Shown in pieces: positions 17,077-26,174 of a DNA stretch of 64,000 nt (positions are counted from its first letter, which is position 1; the number at the start of each line of letters is the position of its first letter). The translations under genes and the position numbers were made by a program. Origin of the DNA: Saccharopolyspora dendranthemae (GTDB taxonomy: Bacteria > Actinomycetota > Actinomycetes > Mycobacteriales > Pseudonocardiaceae); assembly GCF_007829955.1 (NCBI RefSeq), contig NZ_VIWX01000002.1, forward strand, positions 1,178,001-1,242,000, written 5' to 3'. A model generated the notes under the pieces. It saw nothing but the letters and a program-made list of their open reading frames with translations, ran no database searches and was not told the origin of the DNA.

Positions 17077-18255
17077 TCAGGCGGACAGCACGAGCGTGCT
17101 GTGGTGGGAGAAGATCCCGCCGTTGCCCGACACCAGCAGCAGCTCGTGGTCGGGCACCTGGCGGTCGCCGGCGTGGCCGCGTGCCTGGATGATCGCTTCC
17201 GACAGCGGCGTCATGCCCCACATGTAGTAGGACGACAGCTGCCCGCCCCCGGTGTTGACCGGCAGTGATCCGCCGGGGCCGAGAACCCCGGGCGTCGCGA
17301 CGAACTCGCCGCCCTCGCCCTTGGCGCAGAAACCGTAGTCCTCCAGCGTCAGCAGCACGGTGAAGGTGTAGCAGTCGTAGAGCTGGGCGAGGTCGATGTC
17401 GCCCAGCGACACGCCTGCCATCCGCAGCGCCTCCGGTCCCGCCTGTGCCGCACCGCTGACCAGGCCGAGGTCGTCGTCGCGCCGCATCGACCGGCCCGGG
17501 TGCGCCTGCGCCCACCCCAGCACCGACACCGGCGGCTGTGCCAGCGCGGCCGCCCGGTCTCCCCTGGTGACGATGACGGCGATCCCGCCGTTGGAGACCA
17601 TGCAGCAGTCGAACAGCCGGAAGGGCTCGGCGACCAGCCGGGACTCCTGGTGGTCGGCGATGTCCATCGGCTCCCGGAAGCGCGCCAGCGGGTTCAGCGC
17701 GGCCCAGTCGCGCTGGGCGACGGCGATCTGACCGAGCTGCTTGCTGGTCGTGCCGTAGGTCTGCATGTGGCGTCGGGCGGCCAGCGCGTAGAAGGAGTTG
17801 GGGCCGGTGAAACCGCTGCTGGCGATCAGCCCGCCCCAGCCCTTCGGCGAGTAGCGGTCGGCCGCGTAGGCCGCTCCGCTGGAGGTTCCCTCGCGCAGCG
17901 GCGCGTCGGCGAACACGCAGACCACGGTGTCGGCCATGCCGTTCTCGACCGCCATCGCGGCGTGCTGGACCATCGCCCCGGCCGTGGAGCCGAACGACTG
18001 CATCTGGCTGAGCAGCCGCAGATCTTCCAGCCCGAGGTCGTCCTGCAGGCTCAGGTCCACACCGCCGTTCAGCCCGGCCGACACGAGCAGGCCGTCGACG
18101 TCGTTCAGCCGCAACCCGGCGTCGTCCACGGCCCGGCGCACCGCCTCTGCGGCGAACTGCTGCGCGGAGCGGCCGTAGACCTTGCCCATCTCGGTCATGC
18201 CGAGACCGGCGATCGCGGCCCTCCGGTGCGCAGGCAGGTCACTGCGACTGCTCAT
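17077..18255 (-). CDS. thiolase-fold (Ltp2/SCP2-like) protein
   Basis: The 392-residue protein has the thiolase fold of lipid-transfer/SCP2-thiolase-like enzymes: AIAGLGMTEMGKVYGRS at the start, the mid-region SFGSTAGAMVQHAAMAVENG, and the C-terminal NTGGGQLSSYYMWG. The position where true thiolases hold the nucleophilic cysteine reads SFGSTAG. It is therefore probably not a Claisen thiolase but an aldolase-like or acyl-handling partner of the adjacent DUF35 protein, as with Ltp2/ChsH2 retro-aldolases in steroid side-chain catabolism. No other steroid genes are visible nearby, so the substrate is open. Confidence 0.78.
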   Translation of the reverse strand: MSSRSDLPAHRRAAIAGLGMTEMGKVYGRSAQQFAAEAVRRAVDDAGLRLNDVDGLLVSAGLNGGVDLSLQDDLGLEDLRLLSQMQSFGSTAGAMVQHAAMAVENGMADTVVCVFADAPLREGTSSGAAYAADRYSPKGWGGLIASSGFTGPNSFYALAARRHMQTYGTTSKQLGQIAVAQRDWAALNPLARFREPMDIADHQESRLVAEPFRLFDCCMVSNGGIAVIVTRGDRAAALAQPPVSVLGWAQAHPGRSMRRDDDLGLVSGAAQAGPEALRMAGVSLGDIDLAQLYDCYTFTVLLTLEDYGFCAKGEGGEFVATPGVLGPGGSLPVNTGGGQLSSYYMWGMTPLSEAIIQARGHAGDRQVPDHELLLVSGNGGIFSHHSTLVLSA

Positions 18256-18325
18256 CTGCCCCCCTTACGGAACGAACTCGATCCGAAAGTAGGCGAGGGC
18301 CTCCTCTTTGTAAACGCCCGCCGGC

Positions 18326-19276
18326 TCAGCCGAAGTACCGGCGCGGGTTGTCCACCAGCATCGTCGTCAGCTGCTGCTCGGTCACACCCGCCTCGCGCAG
18401 CGCCGGCAGCACGGCGTCGTGGATGTGCGTGAAGTGCCAGTTCGGCAGCGACTCCTCGACCAGCCCGTGCGGGAACCAGGAGTTGTGGCAGGAGGCGTCG
18501 TGGGCCAGGACCATCCGATCCGCCAGCCCGGCGTCGGCGAGCTCGGCGATGGTGGCCACCCGCTCGTCGGTGGGCAGCAGCAGTTCCAGGCCGAACCGGT
18601 CCATCCCGAGGTAGGAACCGTTGTCGACGAGCTCCCGCAGGTAGTCGGTGTCGGTCGTGTCGCCGCTGTGGCCGATGACGACCTGCCCGAGGTCGACACC
18701 GCTGCGCCGCAACACCTCCTGGGCCACCAGGCCGGTGCGGTGCCCGGGGCTGGTGTGCACGGTGATGGGCGCACCGGTCCGCTGGTGCGCCTCGGCCACG
18801 GCGTTGAGCACCCGCTCCACCCCCGGAGTGAGCTCCTCCTCGATGGCGCACTTGAGGAACGCGGCCTTGATACCGGTGCCCGCGATGCCCTCGGTGATGT
18901 CCTTGACGAACATCCCCACCAACGGGTCCTCCCCGCCGAGCAGCGTTCCGGGACCGAGCATCCGCAGCGACAGGGGCACGGCGTCGTAGGTGTAGAGACC
19001 GGTGGCGACGATGATGTTGAGGTCGACCTCGGCGTTGATGCGCGCGACCCGCTCGACGTCGCGGCCGAGTCCGATCACCGTCGGGTCGACGATCGTGCTG
19101 ACCCCGCGCGAGACCATCTCCCGGAGCCGCCGGATCGCATCGGCGACCCGCTCCTCCTCGTCCCAGAACTCGGGGTAGTTGCGGCGAATCTCCTCGTCCA
19201 GCACGAAGACGTGCTCGTGCATGAGAACCGTGCCCAGCTGATCGGCCGGGACCTGCCCGCGAACGGTGTCCACCAT
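18326..19276 (-). CDS. phosphotriesterase-family metal-dependent lactonase/hydrolase
   Basis: The 316-residue TIM-barrel protein has the PTE-family ligands: HEHVF near residue 20, the probable carboxylated lysine in FLKCA, and histidines in TVHTSPGHR and VIGHSGDT. The catalytic aspartate is in LAHDASCHNSW. Such enzymes use two metal ions to open lactones or, less often, to cleave phosphotriesters. The start at MVDTV follows GAGGAGGACGAG. It lies 70 bases downstream of the thiolase-like gene's start side but is a separate unit on the same strand. Substrate unknown. Confidence 0.82.
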   Translation of the reverse strand: MVDTVRGQVPADQLGTVLMHEHVFVLDEEIRRNYPEFWDEEERVADAIRRLREMVSRGVSTIVDPTVIGLGRDVERVARINAEVDLNIIVATGLYTYDAVPLSLRMLGPGTLLGGEDPLVGMFVKDITEGIAGTGIKAAFLKCAIEEELTPGVERVLNAVAEAHQRTGAPITVHTSPGHRTGLVAQEVLRRSGVDLGQVVIGHSGDTTDTDYLRELVDNGSYLGMDRFGLELLLPTDERVATIAELADAGLADRMVLAHDASCHNSWFPHGLVEESLPNWHFTHIHDAVLPALREAGVTEQQLTTMLVDNPRRYFG

Positions 19277-19370
19277 TGTGCTCGTCCTCCTCGACCCACG
19301 GCGGCGTGCTCGGCACCCTAGACGTCCGATCGCCTTGCGCGAACCCGTGCGCGGTGGGCATGTTGGAGCG

Positions 19371-20108
19371 ATGACCGTGGTGAGCACGTTGGGGGAAGCG
19401 ACCTTCCGCGACGCCGAATTCCCGGACGATCCCTACCCGGGCGCCCGTCCCGGTCACTCCTTCCACCACCTCGACGGCGCCGGGTGGCGCCTGTCGCCCG
19501 ACGCCGCCGCACCGTCGGGCTGGCGCGCCGGTGCGGCGGATCTCGACGACGTCCTCGCCGAGGCCGGGACCGAACCGCTCTCGGCCCGGTGGCCCGTGCT
19601 CGCCTACGGGTCGAACGCCTGCCCGAGCAAGATCACCTGGTTGCGCGAGGAGCTCGGCCTGGAAGGCCCGGTCGTGGCGCTGACGGCGCGGTGCACCGGC
19701 CTGTCGGCGGTGTGGGCCTCCGGGGTGCGCGCCCGCGACGGGCAGCGACCCGCCGTGCTCGTCTCGGCGCCCGGCGTCGTCGAGCACCACGCGGTGTGGC
19801 TCGCGACAGCCGCGCAGCGGCAGGTCCTCGACGTGTGCGAGGGGCGCGGCGAGCGCTACCGGCTCGTCCGGCTGCACGGCCCTGAGCGCATCGAGCTCGA
19901 GACCGGACGCGCCGCGGATGTGCTGGCCTACGGCGCGCTGGGCGCGATCCGCAGACCTCTGCTGGTGGACGGCCGGTTCGTGCCCTGCAGCGCGCTCGGC
20001 CAGCAGGACGCTCGCGACCTCACCGGAACACCGGCTGATTCCGACGGCCTGACCTGCACCGAGATCCCAGGCGAGCCCTCTCCCCCCGCCGCTCCGCCGG
20101 TGGTCTGA
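19371..20108 (+). CDS. gamma-glutamylcyclotransferase-like (GGCT-fold) hypothetical protein
   Basis: The 245-residue protein has the motif VLAYGSNACPSK at about residue 77, reminiscent of the YGSN glycine loop of gamma-glutamylcyclotransferase/AIG2-fold proteins. VEHHAVWLATAAQRQVLD and ERYRLVRL follow, as in that fold. The N-terminal 75 residues do not match anything I recognise. No signal peptide or membrane segment. The ATG follows TTGGAGCG. It is divergent from the lactonase and 35 bases upstream of the adenine deaminase gene on the same strand, so the two may be co-transcribed. Confidence 0.6.
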   Translation: MTVVSTLGEATFRDAEFPDDPYPGARPGHSFHHLDGAGWRLSPDAAAPSGWRAGAADLDDVLAEAGTEPLSARWPVLAYGSNACPSKITWLREELGLEGPVVALTARCTGLSAVWASGVRARDGQRPAVLVSAPGVVEHHAVWLATAAQRQVLDVCEGRGERYRLVRLHGPERIELETGRAADVLAYGALGAIRRPLLVDGRFVPCSALGQQDARDLTGTPADSDGLTCTEIPGEPSPPAAPPVV

Positions 20109-20143
20109 GCGCCCCGGTAGGTTTGCCCAGGGGAGGAATTCAC

Positions 20144-21103
20144 ATGTTGCCGACTGCGGAACTGCACATTCACATCGAGGGAACCCTCGAACCGGAGATG
20201 CTGGTCGAGCTGGTCGGGCGCAACGGCGTCGAGCTGCCGACCAGCGACCTCGACGAACTCCGGGCGAAGTACGACTTCAGCGATTTGCAGTCGTTCCTGG
20301 ACCTCTACTACGCGAACCTGCCGGTGCTGCGCACCGATCAGGACTTCTACGACCTGACCAGCGCCTACCTCGCGCGCGCCGAGCGGGCCGGGGTCCGCCG
20401 GGCGGAGATCTTCTTCGACCCGCAGGTGCACCTGGCCAACGACGTGCCGCTGGGCGCGGTGTTCGAGGGCATCACCGGCGCGCTGAGCGATTCCCAGGTG
20501 TCCACCGATCTCATCCTGTGCTTCCTGCGCGACAAGGGACCCGAGGCCGCGGCCGAGATGCTCCGGCATGCGCTGCCCTACCGGGAGCGCTTCATCGGGG
20601 TGGGCCTGGATTCCGCCGAGGTCGGGCACCCGCCCGCACCGTTCGTGGAGGTCTTCCAGCGGGCGGCCGCCGAGGGCCTGCACCGCGTCGCCCACGCGGG
20701 CGAGGAGGGCGGGCCGGACTACGTGCGCGACGCCCTCGACGTGCTGGGAGTCGAGCGCATCGACCACGGCATCCGTGCGATGGAGGACCCGGAGCTGGTG
20801 GCCCGGCTCCGCGACGAGCAGATCCCGCTGACCGTCTGCCCACTGTCCAATGTGGCCCTCCGGGCGGTGGACAAGCTCTCCGACCACGTGCTGCCGGCGA
20901 TGCTCGACGCAGGCCTGCTGGTGTGCGTCAACAGCGACGACCCCGCCTACTTCGGGGGTTACGTGGACGACAACTTCGCCGCGCTGCGCAGCGATCTCGG
21001 CCTCACCGACGATCAGCTGAAAACCTTGGCACGCAACTCCTTCGACGCCAGCTTCGCCACCGATGCGCAGAAGTCGGCTTGGAAGGCCGAGATCGGCGGC
21101 TGA
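20144..21103 (+). CDS. adenine/adenosine deaminase family, adenine deaminase subgroup
   Basis: The 319-residue amidohydrolase carries the zinc ligands HIHIEG near residue 7-12, the AHAGEEGGPDYV segment with the third histidine (about 185), HGIRAMED, and NSDDPAYFGGY (about 264). The opening AELHIHIEGTLEPEML and the stretch DLQSFLDLYY match the fungal Aah1-type adenine deaminase subgroup more closely than classical adenosine deaminase. The likely reaction is adenine to hypoxanthine in purine salvage. GGGGAGGAATTCAC precedes the ATG. Length is usual for the family. Confidence 0.85.
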   Translation: MLPTAELHIHIEGTLEPEMLVELVGRNGVELPTSDLDELRAKYDFSDLQSFLDLYYANLPVLRTDQDFYDLTSAYLARAERAGVRRAEIFFDPQVHLANDVPLGAVFEGITGALSDSQVSTDLILCFLRDKGPEAAAEMLRHALPYRERFIGVGLDSAEVGHPPAPFVEVFQRAAAEGLHRVAHAGEEGGPDYVRDALDVLGVERIDHGIRAMEDPELVARLRDEQIPLTVCPLSNVALRAVDKLSDHVLPAMLDAGLLVCVNSDDPAYFGGYVDDNFAALRSDLGLTDDQLKTLARNSFDASFATDAQKSAWKAEIGG

Positions 21104-21185
21104 CCCCGTCCCCAGTGGACGCGGTTTGGGACACCTCCCCCGCGGGTACCTGTGCGAGCGGATACCCGCGAGAGGAGGTTCCACC

Positions 21186-21731
21186 ATGGCTGAGGAGCTC
21201 AGCGGCCGGAAGGTCGCCGTGCTGGCCACCCACGGCGTCGAGCAGGTCGAGCTGACCGGGCCGCGCGAGGCCATCGAACAGGCGGGCGGTCAGGTCGAGC
21301 TCGTGTCGCTGCAGGCCGGGCAGATCCAGGCGATGAACGGCGACATCGACAAGGGCGAGACGTTCCCGGTCGACCGCGAGGTCGACCAGGTCTCGGTGCG
21401 CGACTACGACGCGCTGGTGCTGCCGGGCGGCACCATCAACCCCGATCAGCTGCGCCGCAACGGCACCGCGGTCTCGTTCGTCCGCGATTTCGTCAGCGCG
21501 GGCAAACCGGTCGGGGCGGTCTGCCACGGACCCTGGACGCTGGTCGAGGCCGACGTGGTCCGGGGGCGGCAGCTGACGTCGTTCCCCAGCATCCGCACCG
21601 ACATCCGCAACGCGGGCGGCGAGGTCACCGACCAGCAGGTCGTCATCGACGACAACCTGGTCACCAGCCGCAACCCGGACGACCTGCCCGCCTTCCAGGA
21701 CGCGGTGATCAAGGCGATCGCCTCCAGCTGA
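21186..21731 (+). CDS. DJ-1/PfpI-family protein
   Basis: The 181-residue protein has the class I glutamine-amidotransferase-like fold of PfpI/DJ-1: KVAVLATHGVEQVELTGP, YDALVLPGGTINPD, and the nucleophile elbow GAVCHGPW with cysteine near residue 115. Family members are reported as glyoxalases, deglycases or chaperones; the exact activity is not settled and cannot be chosen here. GAGAGGAGGTT precedes the ATG. It converges with the methyltransferase, leaving a single base between the stops. Confidence 0.85.
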   Translation: MAEELSGRKVAVLATHGVEQVELTGPREAIEQAGGQVELVSLQAGQIQAMNGDIDKGETFPVDREVDQVSVRDYDALVLPGGTINPDQLRRNGTAVSFVRDFVSAGKPVGAVCHGPWTLVEADVVRGRQLTSFPSIRTDIRNAGGEVTDQQVVIDDNLVTSRNPDDLPAFQDAVIKAIASS

Positions 21732-21732
21732 G

Positions 21733-22356
21733 TCAGGCGCGCTTGCCCGCGGCGAGGCGTTCGATGAGCCCGAGCTTGAAGCGCTCGGACTCGGTCACCT
21801 CGAAGCCCGCTGCGGGGAGGCGCTGCGAAGGGCGGCGGCGGAAGTGCTCGCCGCCCTTCGGCACCGTCACCAGCTCCGCGAGACGCTGCACCACCCGCAC
21901 CGGCCACGCGGTGCTCACCACGTGGTCGGCCAGCAGCAGCACGCCGTCGGGACGCAGCACCCGGTGCATCTCGGCGATCGCCTGCTCGTGGTCGGGGATC
22001 GCGCACAGCGAGAACGTGCAGACCACGGTGTCGAACGCCCCGTCGGGGAACTGCAGCGAGCGCGCGTCGCCCTCCCGCAGCTCGGCCTCGACGCCGAGCT
22101 CGGCTCGGCGCTGCTGCGCGAGCCGGAGCATGCCCGGACTCCACTCGATCGCGGTCAGGCGGGTGCCCGCCGGGTAGAGCGGCAGGTTGAGGCCCGTGCC
22201 GACCGCGACCTCGAGCACGTCGCCCCAGGCTCGGGAGCAGACCCACTGCCTACTGTCGCGCGCCAGGTAGCGGTCGAATCGCGCCATGACGCCGTCATAG
22301 GACGCCGCGGAGTTGTCCCAGTACCGTCGCAGCTTCTCGGAGCGCTGACCGTCCAC
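21733..22356 (-). CDS. class I SAM-dependent methyltransferase (UbiE-like)
   Basis: The 207-residue protein has motif I DVLEVAVGTGLNLPLYP near residue 47, the acidic post-I position in TAIEWSPGMLRLA, and ALREGDARSLQFPDGAFDTVVCTFSLC as motif II. This is the UbiE/phospholipid N-methyltransferase-like group, which methylates quinone precursors or lipids. The helical N-terminus YWDNSAASYDGVMARFDRYL is typical. The methyl acceptor is not identifiable. It stands alone. Confidence 0.82.
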   Translation of the reverse strand: MDGQRSEKLRRYWDNSAASYDGVMARFDRYLARDSRQWVCSRAWGDVLEVAVGTGLNLPLYPAGTRLTAIEWSPGMLRLAQQRRAELGVEAELREGDARSLQFPDGAFDTVVCTFSLCAIPDHEQAIAEMHRVLRPDGVLLLADHVVSTAWPVRVVQRLAELVTVPKGGEHFRRRPSQRLPAAGFEVTESERFKLGLIERLAAGKRA

Positions 22357-22398
22357 GCCGGAGAACCTACCGGACCGGGCAACCGCACGACGGCCGCT

Positions 22399-23379
22399 TC
22401 AGCGCCGCGGCGGCCGCCGGCGACCGGGGATCATCCGCTGCCGTGCCGCGCGGTTGTCACCGACGTGCGCGGGGAAGGCACCGGTCTGCGCTGCCACCGG
22501 CGGCGGGGTGGTGCCGGTCGCGGGAGGCAGGTTCGTCCCCGTGCTCACGGGGCGCATGTTCGTGCCCGTGCCGGTCACCGGGCGCATGTTCGTCGCGGTC
22601 GCGGGCCCGGCACCAGCCGGAACCGGGCGCATGTTCGTCCCCGTGGCGGGCCCGGCACCCGCCGACACCGGACGCATGTTCGTCCCCGTCGCGGTCACCG
22701 GGCGCATGTTCGTGCCGGTGCTGCGGGTGATGTTGCGGATGCTGGAGGACACCATGACCAGGAACGCGAGAACGCCCGCTTCGTCGTACCCGGGCATGCC
22801 GGGGGCCGGCGGGTTGAACACGGCGTTGAGGACATCGTTGGGCGTGAGGTCGTCCATGCCGCGCAAGGTCGCCTGAACCCGGTCCATGAACGCGTCGACC
22901 TCGGCCTTGTCCAGCGCGGAGCTCTGCGAGGTCGCCGGCTGCAAGCCCCGGAACCGCTCGGGCGCCACCTCGCGGGGTGCGGCGGCCTCGACGATCTGCG
23001 CCGGTTCGCGGACCGGCCGCTGGGGCAGCCGCTCCCCCGCCACTTCCTCGGGCTTCTTCGCGGTCTCGCCGGAACCGCGGGCCGGTTCCTCGGCCGGACG
23101 CGACTTGCGGCGCTCGTCGGCGCGCACCTCGAGCTTCATCAGGGTCAGCGCGACCTTGTCCAGGAACTCGTCCACCTGGACCTTCTTGTAAGCGCGCCCA
23201 CCTCGAGCGCGAGGACTGAACTTGGTCGTGAGCACGTCGCGAGCGGTCACCAGTTGCTTGCCGCGCAGCGTCGCCTCGACCCTCCCCAGGAAGTGGTCGA
23301 CCTCCGCCTCGTCGTATCCGCGCTCTTTGCGCCAAGCCCGGCCGAAGACGACATTCCGCACGTCATCAGGGGTGAGCAT
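22399..23379 (-). CDS. three-module DivIVA-domain protein with TNMRPV repeats
   Basis: The 326-residue protein contains three copies of the DivIVA N-terminal module: LTPDDVRNVVFGRAWRKE (residues about 3-40), VTARDVLTTKFSP (about 44-82) and LTPNDVLNAVFNPP (about 177-210), each followed by a Y/E-V-hFLD helix. In DivIVA/Wag31 one such module binds curved membrane at poles and septa. The C-terminal quarter has five copies of TNMRPV at 10- or 15-residue spacing and ends in an arginine-rich tail. There is no long coiled coil as in Wag31. The start was chosen for GGAGG 8 bases upstream. Role in polar growth is inferred only. Confidence 0.75.
   Translation of the reverse strand: MLTPDDVRNVVFGRAWRKERGYDEAEVDHFLGRVEATLRGKQLVTARDVLTTKFSPRARGGRAYKKVQVDEFLDKVALTLMKLEVRADERRKSRPAEEPARGSGETAKKPEEVAGERLPQRPVREPAQIVEAAAPREVAPERFRGLQPATSQSSALDKAEVDAFMDRVQATLRGMDDLTPNDVLNAVFNPPAPGMPGYDEAGVLAFLVMVSSSIRNITRSTGTNMRPVTATGTNMRPVSAGAGPATGTNMRPVPAGAGPATATNMRPVTGTGTNMRPVSTGTNLPPATGTTPPPVAAQTGAFPAHVGDNRAARQRMIPGRRRPPRR
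22554..22711 (-). repeat. in-frame GCATGTT-centred coding repeat
   Basis: The heptamer GCATGTT with flanking CGGGCG/CGT recurs on the plus strand at 22554, 22584, 22629, 22674 and 22704, with spacings 30, 45, 45 and 30. All are multiples of 15 and keep the DivIVA-protein frame, giving five TNMRPV units. The pattern fits slippage or unequal exchange within a gene. Confidence 0.85.
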
Positions 23380-23660
23380 TACTCGGGCCTCCACAGGGCG
23401 TCCGCATCATTCCTCTCGGACGCATACCCGGCTGTCCCGCCGAGCCCCCGACCGCCCGTTCTGCGCGCTCCAGCTTGCCCAAACCCGGCCGCCAGATCAA
23501 GGCCCGAGCCAGCCCATTCACGTTGAGCCAACCGCGGTAACCGCGGGTGCCGGGTTGTCGTCGCGTCCACGGCGAGTTCTTTCCAGTCACACCACCCGTT
23601 CACCGCCGGCTGCTTGGGTGACTGCGGTCGCCGGAGCAGGTCGATGGAGGGGACGTGGAC

Positions 23661-24869
23661 ATGGGGGCGAGCGGGGTGGCGCGGATCGGCGCGCTGGGTG
23701 CCGCGGTGGCGTTGGTCGCACTGGTCTCACCGGTCGAGGCGGCCGAGGCGCAGGACTCCGAGGTCGTGATCGGACCGGGAGCGAGCCATCGACCGCTCTC
23801 GCTGTCCACTGCGCACGGTCCCGTTCAGGGCCACCTGGTGACGGTGGACCTGACCGACCCGAGGGCGAATCTGGGCCTGCTGCAGGCGGGTTCGGTGGCG
23901 GCGAAGGACGAGATCGCCGATCAGACCAACGCCGCCGGCGCCCTGGCGGGCGTCAACGGCGACTTCTTCAACATCAGCGAGGAGCACCCGGGCGTGGTGC
24001 CGACGAGCTCCTCGGTCGGGCCGGAGATCGCCGGCGGGGATCCGCTCAAGGGCGCGGTTCCCGACGGCCAGCGCTTCGGGCCGGCACTGCCCGGGGGAAC
24101 CTCCAACGCGGACGTCTTCGCGCTGGGTGCCGACCGCAAGGCGGGGATCTCGACGCTGTCGGTGGCGGGAAAGGCCTTCGGGCCGCACGGGATCGTCGAC
24201 GTCGAGGGCCTCAACCAGTACGCGCTGCCGGTCGACGGCGTCGGTGCCTTCACCCATGACTGGGGCGAGGTGTCGCGCGCACGCTCGGTCTGCGGCACCG
24301 ACGCGGACCGCTCCGCGCCCTGCAGCGCCGACACCGAGGAGGTCGTCATCACCGATGGCGTCGTGCGCTCCGAAGCCGACCTGCCCGGTGCGGGCCCGAT
24401 CCCCGCGGACACCGTCGTGCTGACGGGTCGCGAGCGAGGCGCTGCGGAACTCGAAGCGCTCGACCCGGGTGATCTGGTGGGCGTGCGCACCACCCTGCTC
24501 CCGGCCGACGGGATGCCGCTGAGCTTCGCCGTCGGCGCCACGCCCATCATGCGCGACGGCGCCCCCGCGCCCGACCTCGACACCGCGGAGCTCGCACCCC
24601 GCACCGCGGCCGGGATCAGCGAGGACGGACGGCGCGTCTACCTCCTGGTCGCCGACGGCCGCTCCCCCGCCAGCACCGGGCTGAACCTCCGGGAGACCGC
24701 CGGTCTGCTGGCCGACCTGGGGGCCGCTGACGCGGTCAACCTCGACGGAGGCGGTTCCTCCACCATGGCCGTCCGGACGCCCGACAGCCCCCAGGCCACC
24801 GTCCGCAACGTTCCGTCGGACGGCCGGCAGCGCCAGGTTCCCAACGGGATCGGCGTGTTCACGAACTGA
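23661..24869 (+). CDS. secreted phosphodiester glycosidase (NAGPA-domain) protein
   Basis: The 402-residue protein starts with an N-terminal signal peptide (hydrophobic segment near ARIGALGAAVALVALVS, cleavage after VEA-AEA). It continues as a phosphodiester glycosidase/NAGPA domain, recognisable by GVNGDFFNI (about 100) and NLDGGGSSTMA near the C-terminus. This fold hydrolyses sugar-1-phosphodiesters and is common in exported bacterial proteins linked to exopolysaccharide. The ATG at 23661 has GGAGGGG at 9 bases; an in-frame GTG at 23655 is possible. It converges with, and overlaps by 11 bases, the MHS transporter gene. Confidence 0.82.
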   Translation: MGASGVARIGALGAAVALVALVSPVEAAEAQDSEVVIGPGASHRPLSLSTAHGPVQGHLVTVDLTDPRANLGLLQAGSVAAKDEIADQTNAAGALAGVNGDFFNISEEHPGVVPTSSSVGPEIAGGDPLKGAVPDGQRFGPALPGGTSNADVFALGADRKAGISTLSVAGKAFGPHGIVDVEGLNQYALPVDGVGAFTHDWGEVSRARSVCGTDADRSAPCSADTEEVVITDGVVRSEADLPGAGPIPADTVVLTGRERGAAELEALDPGDLVGVRTTLLPADGMPLSFAVGATPIMRDGAPAPDLDTAELAPRTAAGISEDGRRVYLLVADGRSPASTGLNLRETAGLLADLGAADAVNLDGGGSSTMAVRTPDSPQATVRNVPSDGRQRQVPNGIGVFTN

Positions 24870-26148
24870 GGGGCTTCCGGTAGGTCTCGGCGGCCCTGCT
24901 CATCGACCACGCCGCCACCAGGGCCCCGGCCGCGACGAGAACCGCCACGCTCCAGGAGTTCCCGCCGGACCACAGGATGAGGCTGGTGGCCAGCAGCGGG
25001 GTGAACCCGCCCAGCAGCACGCTGCCCATCTGGTAGCCGATGGACAGCCCGCTGTAGCGCAGCTGCGGCTCGAACAGCTCCACGTAGAACGCGGCGATCG
25101 GTGCGAACACCGCCGCGTGCGGAACCGCCAGGGCGATCACCAGCGCCAGCGCGATCAGCACCGGCGAACGGGTGTCGACCAGCCAGAAGAACGGCCACGC
25201 GTAGAGCGCCATGAACACCGCTCCGGCGATGAACACGGGCTTGCGCCCCACCCGATCCGACAGCGCGCCCCACATCGGCAGCGCGACGATGTTGATCGCC
25301 GCTGCGAGCATCACCCCGGTCAGTCCGGCCTGCTTCGGCAGCCCGAGGTGCTCCGTCACGTACGTGAGGATGAAAACCGTGAACACGTAGTAGTTCCCGC
25401 CCTCGGCGAAGCGCACCCCCACGGCGATCAGGATCTCGCGCGGGTGCGTGCGCAGCACTTCCACCAGGGGACGCTTCGCGGGACGGCTGTCGGTGAAGGA
25501 ATCGGGCTCGCTGATCCGGAATCGGATGTAGAGCCCGACCAGCGCCAGCAGGACGCTCAGCAGGAACGGGACCCGCCATCCCCACGCCATCAGCTGCTGC
25601 TCGGGGAGCAGCGAGACCACGCTGAACGCACCGGTGCCCAGCAGCAGCCCCGCCGACACCCCGGTTTGCGGCCAGGCTCCGTACCGGCCCCGGCGACCCG
25701 CCGGAGCGTGCTCGACCGCCATCAGCACCGCGCCGCCCCACTCGCCGCCGACCGCGAACCCCTGCACCAGCCGCAGCAGGACGAGCAACGCGGGCGCCGC
25801 GAGGCCGACCTGCTGGTAGGTGGGCAGCAAGCCGATCAGGGTCGTGGCGCCGCCCATCAGGGTGAGCGTCACGACCAGCGTCGACTTGCGGCCGAGCCGG
25901 TCGCCGTAGTGCCCCGCGACGAACCCGCCCAGCGGGCGGGCGATGAATCCCGCGGCGAACGTCCCGAACGCCGCCAGCGTTCCCGCCGCCGGGGAGAGCT
26001 CGGTGAAGAACAGCCGGTTGAAGATGAGCGCGGCAGCGGTTCCGTAGATGGTGAAGTCGTACCACTCGATGACGCTGCCGATGGTGCTGGAGATGAGCGT
26101 GCGCGACGCGGATCTGTTCGGAGTTCGCGTCGTAGCGTTGACCGACAT
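24859..26148 (-). CDS. MFS metabolite:H+ symporter (MHS family)
   Basis: The 429-residue membrane protein has the MHS-family features: GSVIEWYDFTIYG in helix 1, GHYGDRLGRKST between helices 2 and 3, and LRLVQGFAVGGEWGGA in helix 4, with about 12 hydrophobic segments. Relatives carry dicarboxylates, shikimate, proline/betaine and similar organic acids with protons. It follows the histidinol-dehydrogenase-like gene by 26 bases in the same orientation, so it probably imports that enzyme's substrate. Expression should be under the LacI operators at 27.5 kb. Confidence 0.85.
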   Translation of the reverse strand: MSVNATTRTPNRSASRTLISSTIGSVIEWYDFTIYGTAAALIFNRLFFTELSPAAGTLAAFGTFAAGFIARPLGGFVAGHYGDRLGRKSTLVVTLTLMGGATTLIGLLPTYQQVGLAAPALLVLLRLVQGFAVGGEWGGAVLMAVEHAPAGRRGRYGAWPQTGVSAGLLLGTGAFSVVSLLPEQQLMAWGWRVPFLLSVLLALVGLYIRFRISEPDSFTDSRPAKRPLVEVLRTHPREILIAVGVRFAEGGNYYVFTVFILTYVTEHLGLPKQAGLTGVMLAAAINIVALPMWGALSDRVGRKPVFIAGAVFMALYAWPFFWLVDTRSPVLIALALVIALAVPHAAVFAPIAAFYVELFEPQLRYSGLSIGYQMGSVLLGGFTPLLATSLILWSGGNSWSVAVLVAAGALVAAWSMSRAAETYRKPLSS

Positions 26149-26174
26149 CGCCGGTGTGCCTTTCGGTTTCGTTG

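Noticed and set aside
22554..22711. CRISPR-like regular repeats
   Set aside because: The repeat unit is short, spacing is 30 or 45 bases, and it stays in frame as TNMRPV units of the DivIVA-like protein.
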